Assembly: GCA_049607205.1 (NCBI GenBank)
Contig: JBMYWH010000015.1
Location: 1 to 52,694 of the forward strand
Reading direction: 5' to 3'
DNA: 52,694 nt
From: JBELHR01 sp049607205
GTDB lineage: Bacteria > Bacteroidota > Bacteroidia > Flavobacteriales > Flavobacteriaceae
Shown piece after piece: positions 32,405 through 40,140 of this stretch. Every line of letters begins with the position of its first letter. Positions within the stretch are counted from its first letter, which is position 1. The position numbers and the translations under genes are program-made. The notes beneath the pieces are model-generated. The model worked only from the letters and a program-made list of their open reading frames with translations, did not search any database and was not told the DNA's origin.

Positions 32405-32478
32405 GGTCTGGTAGTTCAGTTGGTTAGAATACCTGCCTGTCACGCAGGGGGTCGCGAGTTCGAGTCTCGTCCAGACCG
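32405..32478 (+). tRNA. tRNA-Asp (anticodon GTC)
   Basis: This 74 nt cloverleaf has acceptor arms GGTCTGG/CCAGACC, a D arm with TAGTTCAGTTGGTTAGA, anticodon stem CCTGC/GCAGG with loop CTGTCAC (anticodon GTC at 32439-32441), and a T arm with GTTCGAGTC. The discriminator is G. CCA is not encoded. Confidence 0.97.
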
Positions 32479-32479
32479 C

Positions 32480-32508
32480 AAAAGCACCTCATAAGAGGTG
32501 CTTTTTTT
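32480..32508 (+). terminator. Intrinsic terminator after tRNA-Asp
   Basis: AAAAGCACCTC, ATAA, GAGGTGC and a T run form an 11 bp stem right after the tRNA. Confidence 0.88.
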
Positions 32509-32511
32509 ATT

Positions 32512-32519
32512 TATCTTTG
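32512..32519 (+). promoter_or_regulatory. Candidate -7 box of rluF (TATCTTTG)
   Basis: An exact TAnnTTTG match directly follows the tRNA terminator and is 27 nt before the rluF ATG. The -33 element is unclear. Confidence 0.45.
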
Positions 32520-32546
32520 TTTTAAAGTTAATAGACCTAAGAAAGA

Positions 32547-33341
32547 ATGAATGAAAATTCTACGAATATCAATAAGTACATCTCCTCAACAGGAGTCTGT
32601 TCAAGAAGAGATGCCGAAAAGTATATTCAAGAAGGTCTTGTAACAATTAATGGAGAGATTGCAGTATTAGGAAATCGTGTTCATCCCGGGGATTCAGTGC
32701 TGTTAAAAGGAAAAAGCCTCAAGCCTAAACCTAAGGCGGTCTATATTGCTTTGAATAAACCTACAGGTATTGTGTGTACTACAGATTCAAAGGAAAGAAA
32801 TAATATCGTGAAATTTGTAGGGTATTCGGAAAGACTCTTTCCCATCGGGCGTTTAGATAAGCCTTCTCAGGGTTTAATCTTCTTGACCAATGATGGAGAT
32901 ATAGTAAATAAGATTTTGCGCGCCGGTAACGAGCATCAAAAAGAATACATTGTAGATGTAGATCAAGATATTCATATTGACTTCATAAAAAAGATGGCTT
33001 CTGGAGTTCCCATTCTTGGAACAGTCACTCAAAAATGTCAAGTGAGTCAGTTGGGTAAAAGAAGGTTCAAGATAGTGTTGACTCAAGGTTTGAATCGTCA
33101 AATTAGACGCATGTGTACTTATCTAGGCTATGAAGTAACTCGATTAGAGCGCACTCGAATTATGAATGTTGATTTAAAAGGGCTCAAAACGGGGCAATGG
33201 AGATTATTGACCGATCAAGAGATTCAAGAAATTAATAAGTTAGTGGCTCAATCCAGTAAAACAGAAGAGGCTTCTAAATTGAAAAATACAAGTCCTAAGC
33301 CAAAACAAAAGTGGGGTAGGTCAAGACAAAGAAAGAATTAA
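32547..33341 (+). CDS. rluF: 23S rRNA pseudouridine synthase, RluF type
   Basis: The 264 aa protein has an N-terminal S4 RNA-binding domain (about 6-52, INKYISSTGVCSRRDAEKYI). The RluB/E/F catalytic domain follows with GRLDKPSQGLIFLTNDGD, in which Asp104 is the catalytic aspartate. The segments VNKILRAGNEHQKEYIV, VPILGTVTQKCQV and GLNRQIRRMC are characteristic of RluF, which modifies U2604 of 23S rRNA in E. coli. A basic Lys-rich tail ends the protein. It is followed 10 nt later by tgt, another RNA-modifying enzyme. Confidence 0.92.
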   Translation: MNENSTNINKYISSTGVCSRRDAEKYIQEGLVTINGEIAVLGNRVHPGDSVLLKGKSLKPKPKAVYIALNKPTGIVCTTDSKERNNIVKFVGYSERLFPIGRLDKPSQGLIFLTNDGDIVNKILRAGNEHQKEYIVDVDQDIHIDFIKKMASGVPILGTVTQKCQVSQLGKRRFKIVLTQGLNRQIRRMCTYLGYEVTRLERTRIMNVDLKGLKTGQWRLLTDQEIQEINKLVAQSSKTEEASKLKNTSPKPKQKWGRSRQRKN

Positions 33342-33351
33342 AACTAATTAT

Positions 33352-34482
33352 ATGGAGTTTGAAATTAAAGGAAAGGATGCTGGTTCAAAAGCAAGAGCGG
33401 GTGTAGTTACTACAGATCACGGAAAGATAGAGACACCTATATTTATGCCTGTTGGTACCCTAGGTACTGTTAAAGGGGTTCATCAGACTGAACTAAAGCA
33501 ACAAGTTAATCCAGACATTATTTTAGGAAATACCTATCATTTGTATTTGCGTCCTGGAACTGAAATTTTGAAAAAAGCAGGAGGACTTCATAAATTCATG
33601 AACTGGGATCGTCCTATTTTGACAGATTCTGGAGGGTATCAAGTATATTCTTTATCTGGACGAAGAAAAATCAAAGAAGAAGGAGTGAAATTTAAGTCTC
33701 ATATTGATGGGTCTTACCACTTTTTCTCTCCTGAAAGAGTGATGGAGATCGAAAGAGAAATTGGTGCCGATATCATCATGGCCTTTGACGAATGTACTCC
33801 TTATCCTTGTGATTATCATTACGCAAAGAGATCTATGCACATGACTCACCGTTGGCTCGATCGTTGTATCAATCACTTGGAGCGCACACCACTTACTTAT
33901 GATTTCAATCAAACTCTATTCCCAATTGTTCAAGGAAGTACCTATAAGGATTTGAGAAAACAGTCTGCAGAGTACATCGCTTCAAAAGGAGCGGAAGGAA
34001 ACGCTATTGGTGGACTTTCCGTAGGAGAACCTGCAGAAGAGATGTATGGGATGACTGAGGTTGTATGTGATATTCTACCTGAGGACAAGCCTCGTTACCT
34101 TATGGGGGTGGGAACACCGATTAATATATTAGAAAATATAGCCTTAGGTGTGGATATGTTTGATTGTGTAATGCCAACGAGGAATGCTAGAAATGGAATG
34201 TTATTTACAGCACACGGAACAATTAATATAAAAAACCGCAAATGGGCAGATGACTTCTCACCAATAGATGAAATGGGACATGCCGAAGTGGATTTGTACT
34301 ATTCTAAAGCCTATTTAAGACATTTGTTCGCTTCTAATGAAATGCTTGGGAAACAGATTGCTTCTATTCACAACCTAGCCTTTTATATGTGGTTGGTGCG
34401 TGAGGCAAGAAAGCATATCTTAGCAGGAGATTTTGCCACATGGAAAAACATGATGGTCAATCAAATGAACAAACGCTTATAA
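33352..34482 (+). CDS. tgt: Queuine/preQ1 tRNA-ribosyltransferase lacking the zinc cysteines
   Basis: The 376 aa protein has the TGT barrel with Asp92 (ILTDSGGYQ), GGLSVGE, and the nucleophile Asp271 in MFDCVMPTRNARNG. It exchanges guanine for preQ1 in GUN anticodons; the tRNA-Asp just upstream is one such substrate. The C-terminal zinc site is unusual. Where most bacterial TGTs have C-x-C-x-x-C this one reads GHAEVDLYYSKAYL (about 309-322) with no cysteine, although the His of IHNL (His340) is kept. I recall other flavobacterial TGTs having the same replacement, so it is probably lineage-specific and not damage. Confidence 0.94.
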   Translation: MEFEIKGKDAGSKARAGVVTTDHGKIETPIFMPVGTLGTVKGVHQTELKQQVNPDIILGNTYHLYLRPGTEILKKAGGLHKFMNWDRPILTDSGGYQVYSLSGRRKIKEEGVKFKSHIDGSYHFFSPERVMEIEREIGADIIMAFDECTPYPCDYHYAKRSMHMTHRWLDRCINHLERTPLTYDFNQTLFPIVQGSTYKDLRKQSAEYIASKGAEGNAIGGLSVGEPAEEMYGMTEVVCDILPEDKPRYLMGVGTPINILENIALGVDMFDCVMPTRNARNGMLFTAHGTINIKNRKWADDFSPIDEMGHAEVDLYYSKAYLRHLFASNEMLGKQIASIHNLAFYMWLVREARKHILAGDFATWKNMMVNQMNKRL

Positions 34483-34493
34483 GTTTCTTTTGA

Positions 34494-35582
34494 ATGAGAA
34501 TTTTAGACAAATATTTACTGGGTCAGTATTTAAGAAGTTTCTTTTTTACCTTACTGATCTTTATTCCAATCGCTATTGCTATTGATGTATCTGAAAAGAT
34601 TGATAAATTTTTAGCTGCAGATGCTAGTTTCGGGCAGATCATGGATGAGTATTATGTGAATTTTGTCATATATTATTCGAATACTTTTCTTCCTTTAGCC
34701 CTGTTTATTTCGGTTATCATGTTTACCAGTAAATTGGCAGGTAATACTGAAATCGTTGCCATTAACAGTGGTCAAATTTCATTCACGAGATTTTTGTATC
34801 CTTATTTTATAGGGGCGTCAGCCATTTTTTTATACGCATTAGCGATGAATCATTTTGTGGTTCCTAAGACTCAAAAGGAGTTTTTGAGCTTTGAGAAGAA
34901 TTATATAAAAAAGAAGAAAAAACAAGAGATGAACTTTGTAAGGAATATTTCTTTACAATTAGATGAACACAATTATATCTATATGAGGAGATTTGATTTA
35001 GTCCGAAACATTGGCTATCACTTCTCTTATGAGCGTTATGAGGATTTGAAGTTGGTTTCTAAATTGACTGCAGAGAGTATTACTTATAAAGTTAAGGACA
35101 GTAGTTATAGATTAAATCAGTTTAAGGAGAGAAGAATTAATGAGGGGAAATCTGACTATATTAGAAATGGGTCAAGAAAAGATACTGTTTTTAGTTTTTC
35201 ACCTAAGGATTTGGAATTTGCGGATTCAAAGGCAAAAGAAATGACCACACCCGAACTCAATAATTTTATAAAAGTAGCGGAGAGTCGAGGAGTTAAGAAT
35301 TTGAATTCCTACTATGTAGAACGTTATAAGAGAACGAGTTTACCTTTTTCTGCGTATATACTTACTTTAATCGCAGTTAGTTTGTCCTCTCGAAAGAAAA
35401 GAGGAGGTTTAGGGGTTAATTTAGCTATTGGTATAGGTATGATGTTTGTCTATGTGTTTTTCATGAAGGTAGGAGAAGTTCTGGGATCAGTTGCTGGGGC
35501 TAATGCACTTCTAAACGTATGGATCCCTAATATCTCTTTTGGGATTTTATCTATCTATTTATATTATCGTGCAAAAAATTAG
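34494..35582 (+). CDS. LptF/LptG (YjgP/YjgQ) family lipopolysaccharide export permease
   Basis: The 362 aa protein starts MRILDKYLLGQYLRSFFFTLLIF, the usual opening of YjgP/YjgQ permeases. It has membrane segments near 14-30, 55-75 and 100-117, a large soluble beta-jellyroll region (about 130-270) and three C-terminal segments (about 280-355). LptF/G form the inner membrane core of the LPS export ABC transporter. Sequence alone does not tell F from G. It lies 11 nt after tgt and its end overlaps the next gene. Confidence 0.9.
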   Translation: MRILDKYLLGQYLRSFFFTLLIFIPIAIAIDVSEKIDKFLAADASFGQIMDEYYVNFVIYYSNTFLPLALFISVIMFTSKLAGNTEIVAINSGQISFTRFLYPYFIGASAIFLYALAMNHFVVPKTQKEFLSFEKNYIKKKKKQEMNFVRNISLQLDEHNYIYMRRFDLVRNIGYHFSYERYEDLKLVSKLTAESITYKVKDSSYRLNQFKERRINEGKSDYIRNGSRKDTVFSFSPKDLEFADSKAKEMTTPELNNFIKVAESRGVKNLNSYYVERYKRTSLPFSAYILTLIAVSLSSRKKRGGLGVNLAIGIGMMFVYVFFMKVGEVLGSVAGANALLNVWIPNISFGILSIYLYYRAKN

Positions 35583-36474
35583 ATTAAAAAATTACGCTTT
35601 ACTCCATTTAATCGTATTTATTTGGGGTTTTACAGCAATACTAGGAGCTCTTATTTCTATGGATGCCATCCCACTAGTATGGTACCGTATGAGCTTAGCG
35701 GTAATATTTATATTTATATACTTATTGGTTCGTAAGAAGCGATTAAAGGTTGCTCCTAAAACCTTGGTCAAATTATTTGTTGCTGGGTCAATTATTTCCA
35801 TTCATTGGGTAATGTTTTTTGCGGCAATAAAGGTTTCTAATGTTTCTGTAGCCTTGATTACCATGAGTACAGGAGCCTTTTTTGCTTCCCTGATTGAGCC
35901 TGTATTTTTTAAAAGAAGAATCTATAAGTTTGAAGTGTTTTTAGGGCTGATTGTTATCGGAGCCTTGTATCTTATTTTCAGACAGGAAGGTAGTCATGCT
36001 ATGGATCCTAATTATGCCTTAGGAGTAGTGTACGGTCTAATCTCTTCCTTTCTGGGAGCTGTTTTCTCTGTTGTAAATGGGGTTATGGTAAAAAAGAATA
36101 GTCCAGATTTAATTACTTTTTATGAGTTGGGCTTTGGGGTCGTGTTTTTATCTATTTATCTGTTGTTTTCTGGAGGTTTTGATACTGCTTTTTTTCAAGT
36201 AAGTAATTCGGATTGGATGTATCTCGTGTTACTTTCTAGTGTTTGTACTGCTTTTGCTTTTATTATGTCTGTTAAAGTAATGAAGGTGTTAAGTCCTTAT
36301 ACCGTGATGCTTACTACTAATTTGGAGCCTGTTTATGGAATATTATTAGCAGTTTTGATCTTCGGAGAGAAAGAACAGATGGGCTTGAGGTTCTATATTG
36401 GAGGACTTGTTATACTTGGAGTGGTAATCTCGAATGGGATATTGAAAAATGCTTTGATCAAAAAAAGGAAATAA
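35569..36474 (+). CDS. EamA/DMT family transporter
   Basis: From a GTG at 35569 the protein is 301 aa with about ten membrane segments and the duplicated EamA pattern (FIWGFTAILGALISMDAIPLVWYRM in repeat 1; VLSPYTVMLTTNLEPVYGILLAVLIFGE in repeat 2). It is a drug/metabolite exporter of unknown substrate in the inner membrane. The GTG overlaps the end of the preceding permease gene by 14 nt. An earlier TTG at 35539 would lengthen the overlap to 44 nt and is less likely. A Lys-rich tail ends the protein. Confidence 0.87.
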   Translation: MQKIRLKNYALLHLIVFIWGFTAILGALISMDAIPLVWYRMSLAVIFIFIYLLVRKKRLKVAPKTLVKLFVAGSIISIHWVMFFAAIKVSNVSVALITMSTGAFFASLIEPVFFKRRIYKFEVFLGLIVIGALYLIFRQEGSHAMDPNYALGVVYGLISSFLGAVFSVVNGVMVKKNSPDLITFYELGFGVVFLSIYLLFSGGFDTAFFQVSNSDWMYLVLLSSVCTAFAFIMSVKVMKVLSPYTVMLTTNLEPVYGILLAVLIFGEKEQMGLRFYIGGLVILGVVISNGILKNALIKKRK

Positions 36475-36499
36475 AATAAGGTACAATAGTTTAAGTTTT

Positions 36500-36507
36500 T
36501 ATATTTG
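36500..36507 (+). promoter_or_regulatory. Candidate -7 box of accA (TATATTTG)
   Basis: An exact TAnnTTTG match lies 22 nt before the accA ATG. No well placed TTG is seen upstream. Confidence 0.5.
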
Positions 36508-36529
36508 TAGCACCTAAAATTTTTAATTT

Positions 36530-37483
36530 ATGGAATATTTAGATTTTGAATTACCTATTAAGGAACTAGAAGACCAACTAGACAAATGTAAAGTTATCGG
36601 TGAGGAGAGTGATGTTGACGTTACCGCAACTTGTAAAAAAATTGAGAAAAAACTTCTTGCAACGAAGAAGGATATATATAAGAATTTGACAGCATGGCAA
36701 CGTGTTCAATTGTCAAGACACCCGAATAGACCTTATACTTTAGACTATATTAAGGCAATAGCTGGAGATAGTTTCTTGGAGCTTCATGGAGATCGTGGAG
36801 TGAAGGATGATAAGGCGATGATTGGTGGACTTGGTAAAATTGGTGATCAATCTTTTATGTTCATCGGGCAGCAGAAAGGAGCAAACACAAAAATGCGTCA
36901 GTATCGCAATTTTGGAATGCCTAACCCTGAAGGATATCGCAAGGCGCTTCGCCTTATGAAAATGGCAGAGAAATTTGGTATTCCTGTGGTTACCTTTTTG
37001 GATACTCCTGGAGCCTATCCTGGATTGGAAGCTGAAGAAAGAGGTCAAGGAGAAGCTATCGCAAGAAATATTCTTGAGATGACCAGATTGAAGACTCCAG
37101 TAATTTCTATTGTTATCGGTGAAGGAGCTTCAGGTGGAGCTATTGGTATCGGTGTAGGAGATCGTGTTTACATGATGGAAAATACTTGGTATACTGTTAT
37201 ATCACCTGAGTCTTGTTCTTCTATCTTATGGAGATCATGGGAGCACAAGGAGAAGGCAGCTGAAGCCTTGAAATTAACTGCTGAGGATATGAAGAAAATG
37301 AAGTTAATTGATGGAATCATCAAAGAACCTCTAGGAGGAGCTCATTTCGACAGAACAGCGGCGTATCAAGCTGTTGAGAAGACAATCGTAGATTCTTATG
37401 ATCAGTTGAAAGATCTTGATTCTACAACTCTTGTAGAACAAAGAATGGATAAATATGATAATATGGGAGTCTTTCAAGAATAG
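36530..37483 (+). CDS. accA: Acetyl-CoA carboxylase carboxyltransferase subunit alpha
   Basis: The 317 aa protein matches AccA in length and motifs: an N-terminal helical region, WQRVQLSRHPNRPYTLDYI, FLELHGDRGVKDDKAMIGG, PEGYRKALRLMKMAEKFGIPVVTFLDTPGAYPG, and the oxyanion segment IGEGASGGAIGIGVGD. It transfers CO2 from biotin to acetyl-CoA together with AccD, the first committed step of fatty acid synthesis. It ends at a bidirectional terminator. Confidence 0.97.
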   Translation: MEYLDFELPIKELEDQLDKCKVIGEESDVDVTATCKKIEKKLLATKKDIYKNLTAWQRVQLSRHPNRPYTLDYIKAIAGDSFLELHGDRGVKDDKAMIGGLGKIGDQSFMFIGQQKGANTKMRQYRNFGMPNPEGYRKALRLMKMAEKFGIPVVTFLDTPGAYPGLEAEERGQGEAIARNILEMTRLKTPVISIVIGEGASGGAIGIGVGDRVYMMENTWYTVISPESCSSILWRSWEHKEKAAEALKLTAEDMKKMKLIDGIIKEPLGGAHFDRTAAYQAVEKTIVDSYDQLKDLDSTTLVEQRMDKYDNMGVFQE

Positions 37484-37507
37484 ATTGTAAAATTCCTTTT
37501 TATAAAT

Positions 37508-37542
37508 AAAAAATGCTCCAACTTAGTTGGAGCATTTTTTTT
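37508..37542. terminator. Bidirectional terminator between accA and the TlpA-like lipoproteins
   Basis: ATGCTCCAAC, TTA and GTTGGAGCAT are flanked by A and T runs, serving convergent genes. Confidence 0.9.
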
Positions 37543-37562
37543 GACTTGAATGTCATTTCATA

Positions 37563-38585
37563 TTAAATACCTAATGAGGTAAATAGTCCTTCAATAACGC
37601 TTCCAGAAGAAGGTCTTGGTGCGTTTGCATTTACAATGTTTCCTTGAGGGTCAACTAAAATGAATCTAGGAATTCCTGTTATTTGGTATTCTTGCATAAA
37701 GCTTTGATCTTCTCCGGCAAATAATTGTACGCCAGTTAAAGCTTCATTTTTCACCATGTTTTTCCATGCTTCATGCTTGTTTAAACGATCGATTGAGATA
37801 CTCACAAATTCAATGTTCTTTCCGTGATATTTTCCTTCCAGTTCTTTTAAAAATGGAATCTCTTTTTTACAAGGTCCGCACCATGTTGCCCATATATCAA
37901 GATATACGTATTTTCCTTTAAGGTCTACTAAAGAGGTAGTTCCTCCCTTGTAATTTTCATAATTTGAAAATTGAGGAGACGGTTTCCCTGGAGCAAATTT
38001 AACTCTCATCGCGTGTTCTTGAGCATAATTCTGACCGATATAATCAAAAAATCTAGTATGTAAAGATCTTTCTTGTCCTGCTAAAGCAGAATCTATATCC
38101 CCAGCGTTGTCAATGATATCAGTAAGTCTTTGTTTACTCTCTGCCAATTGGGCCTCATATGCCGCTTGATCTAAGTTGTAATATAAATCTGGTTGTAGTA
38201 ATTCTTTGTTGAGTTCCATTTTCTCTACGAGGTAATTGTTTGAATCTGCACCTTCTCCAGTAAAGGAAAGTTGGGTGTCGTTATTAGATTCGTTTAACTC
38301 TACCTTCAAGTCATATCCATTTTTTAAGTAAACAAATGTTTGAAAATTTCCTACTTGCATTTGAAAAAACTGCCCTTGATTGTCTGCTAATTTTATAGTG
38401 TCATTAAAATGACCTTCTGCATTGACCTCAATATCTTTAGTTCTTTGATTTGTGCTTAAAGTAATACTACTTTGCCCTTCTCCATTGATTTGTCCATCAA
38501 TCTGAACATAATCCTTCTTTTCTTCAGTTGAACATGAGCTCATCATTAAGAGCGCCACTACACTAATACCTAGTATTTTCTTCAT
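37563..38585 (-). CDS. TlpA-like thioredoxin-fold lipoprotein (copy 1)
   Basis: From the ATG at 38585 the protein is 340 aa and starts MKKILGISVVALLMMSSCS, a lipoprotein signal with the lipobox Cys about residue 18. An earlier ATG would add 13 residues before the signal and is rejected. A DUF4369-like N-terminal part (about 25-110) leads to a thioredoxin-like domain (about 215-340) with WATWCGPCKKEIP and the cis-Pro segment GIPRFILVDPQGNI. It is likely a membrane-anchored periplasmic thiol-disulfide oxidoreductase. It is a paralogue of the next gene upstream, sharing NYENYKGGT and NAPRPSS, and has its own -7 box. Confidence 0.9.
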   Translation of the reverse strand: MKKILGISVVALLMMSSCSTEEKKDYVQIDGQINGEGQSSITLSTNQRTKDIEVNAEGHFNDTIKLADNQGQFFQMQVGNFQTFVYLKNGYDLKVELNESNNDTQLSFTGEGADSNNYLVEKMELNKELLQPDLYYNLDQAAYEAQLAESKQRLTDIIDNAGDIDSALAGQERSLHTRFFDYIGQNYAQEHAMRVKFAPGKPSPQFSNYENYKGGTTSLVDLKGKYVYLDIWATWCGPCKKEIPFLKELEGKYHGKNIEFVSISIDRLNKHEAWKNMVKNEALTGVQLFAGEDQSFMQEYQITGIPRFILVDPQGNIVNANAPRPSSGSVIEGLFTSLGI

Positions 38586-38625
38586 ATTTATATTTATCAT
38601 TTTCAATTTTGTCGTAATCTGCATG

Positions 38626-38633
38626 CAAAATTA
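38626..38633 (-). promoter_or_regulatory. Candidate -7 box for lipoprotein copy 1 (TAATTTTG)
   Basis: An exact TAnnTTTG match on the minus strand lies 40 nt before the start at 38585 and just after the stop of copy 2, allowing separate expression of the two copies. Confidence 0.45.
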
Positions 38634-38635
38634 CA

Positions 38636-40006
38636 TTAGATTTTTAATTGGTCGAATAATTTGATTAGTTTTTCGCTTGACGGACGAGGTGCATTCCATG
38701 AGACTATGTTTCCTTGTGGATCCACAAGTATAAATCTAGGAATTCCTCTAATCATATATTCTTTTATGAAATCGGATTGCCAGTTTTTATCGGCTAATAA
38801 TTGTACGCCTCCAAGTTCTTTGTCGGCTATCATAGCTCTCCACTTATCGTAATCCTTTTCTTTATCTACAGAAATGGATACGAATTCAATGTTTTTATTA
38901 TGGTATGCAGCCTCTACTTTCTTTAATGAAGGTATTTCTCTTTTACAAGGACCGCACCATTGCGCCCAAATATCCATATAGACATACTTTCCTTCAAAAT
39001 CCTTTAATGAAGATGTACCTCCTTTATAGTTCTCATAATTTGCAAAAGTTGGAGAAACTTCTCCTTTTTTTAATTTCTGTAGTTTGTTGTAAACCTCTGT
39101 GATTTTTAATCTATGTGCCTCATCTCCATCCAACTCAAGATAGATTTGGTAATAGTTGTCTAAATCATCCGTGTAGGTGATTGAATTTTGTGCGTTTTGA
39201 AAGGCTAAAAGAGACTTGATTTTAGGATCGAAGTCACTGTTCTTAATTTCATTCAAATAAGTATAGTAGTAATCTGCATCTTCATTTTCTTTTAAATCCT
39301 CTTCTGCTAAGTCATAAAAATGACCTGAAACTAAAGAACGAAAATCACCTGAATTCACATAGTCTTGATAGTTGTTCAATGTCACTTTTGGAATTTCTGC
39401 TTTAAATGCTTCAGAAGGTTCTTGAGCATCAACTTTTGCGTAATGTGCATGGTAACTTTTATACATGTCCATTCTCCTTGCCTTTGTATACATTAAGTTT
39501 TTAGTCTCAAGTTTTAGAAAGTGAGTTGAAATATGGGCTGTTTGCCCTAACACAGCAATATCCTGCTCTGTACCAGTTTTCATAGCAAGTAGGAAATCTG
39601 CTTCGTCTTTTTTGTACAAATTGGGAATTTCTTTATTGAAGGCACTTAGTTGCTCTTTCTTTGCTAAAAGATAATTATTTTCCGCAGATAAATCACCTGT
39701 AAAAACACTGCTTTCAACGAAGTTTTCCGCATCGAAACTTAGGTTTAATACTGCTCCGGGCTGTAAGTATACTTCAATACTTGTTCTCCCTTGAAGTAGT
39801 TTATAAAATCCTTCAGGTAGTATTTGAGAAACCTCAAAGTTACCTTGCTCATCGATCGAGAGGATTTCATCGGTTCCATTAAGACTATAGAGTTTGAACT
39901 CCTGATTATCATAGTTGAGAATAGTTCCTTGAATTGTGGTGGTTTCAATTTTACTAGAGCAGGACGAAACGATGATCGCAAGCGCTAGAATTATGATTTT
40001 TTTCAT
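38636..40006 (-). CDS. TlpA-like thioredoxin-fold lipoprotein (copy 2, longer)
   Basis: The 456 aa protein starts MKKIIILALAIIVSSCSS with a lipobox Cys at about 16. The N-terminal DUF4369-like domain (about 20-120) is followed by a helical middle region longer than in copy 1 (about 120-320). The thioredoxin-like domain (about 325-456) contains WAQWCGPCKREIP and RGIPRFILVDPQGNI. The C-terminal halves of the two copies are strikingly alike while the middle parts differ, which indicates duplication followed by divergence. It probably reduces or isomerises disulfides in envelope proteins; partners are unknown. Confidence 0.9.
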   Translation of the reverse strand: MKKIIILALAIIVSSCSSKIETTTIQGTILNYDNQEFKLYSLNGTDEILSIDEQGNFEVSQILPEGFYKLLQGRTSIEVYLQPGAVLNLSFDAENFVESSVFTGDLSAENNYLLAKKEQLSAFNKEIPNLYKKDEADFLLAMKTGTEQDIAVLGQTAHISTHFLKLETKNLMYTKARRMDMYKSYHAHYAKVDAQEPSEAFKAEIPKVTLNNYQDYVNSGDFRSLVSGHFYDLAEEDLKENEDADYYYTYLNEIKNSDFDPKIKSLLAFQNAQNSITYTDDLDNYYQIYLELDGDEAHRLKITEVYNKLQKLKKGEVSPTFANYENYKGGTSSLKDFEGKYVYMDIWAQWCGPCKREIPSLKKVEAAYHNKNIEFVSISVDKEKDYDKWRAMIADKELGGVQLLADKNWQSDFIKEYMIRGIPRFILVDPQGNIVSWNAPRPSSEKLIKLFDQLKI

Positions 40007-40085
40007 AATAAAGAGATTTGGTTAAAGGGTAAATTTAAAAAGATAATAATACGAAGAAATTTTAAGAATACTGTTTAACAAAAGA

Positions 40086-40117
40086 TTTGCAATTGAGAAT
40101 TGCTTTGCTCACTTTTG
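40086..40117 (+). promoter_or_regulatory. Candidate hutH promoter with inverted repeat in the spacer
   Basis: TTTG at 40086-40089 and CACTTTTG at 40110-40117 (one mismatch to TAnnTTTG) are 20 nt apart. The spacer contains GCAATT-GAG-AATTGC (40089-40103), a dyad placed where a repressor would block polymerase. Confidence 0.45.
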
Positions 40118-40140
40118 CAGCACAAAACGTTACATAAATT

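Noticed and set aside
35539..35568. TTG start for the EamA transporter
   Set aside because: It adds ten residues that are translated from the end of the preceding permease gene; GTG at 35569 gives the normal short overlap.
38586..38624. Longer N-terminus for lipoprotein copy 1
   Set aside because: It would place 13 extra residues before a complete lipoprotein signal peptide, and it overlaps the region just downstream of the candidate -7 box.
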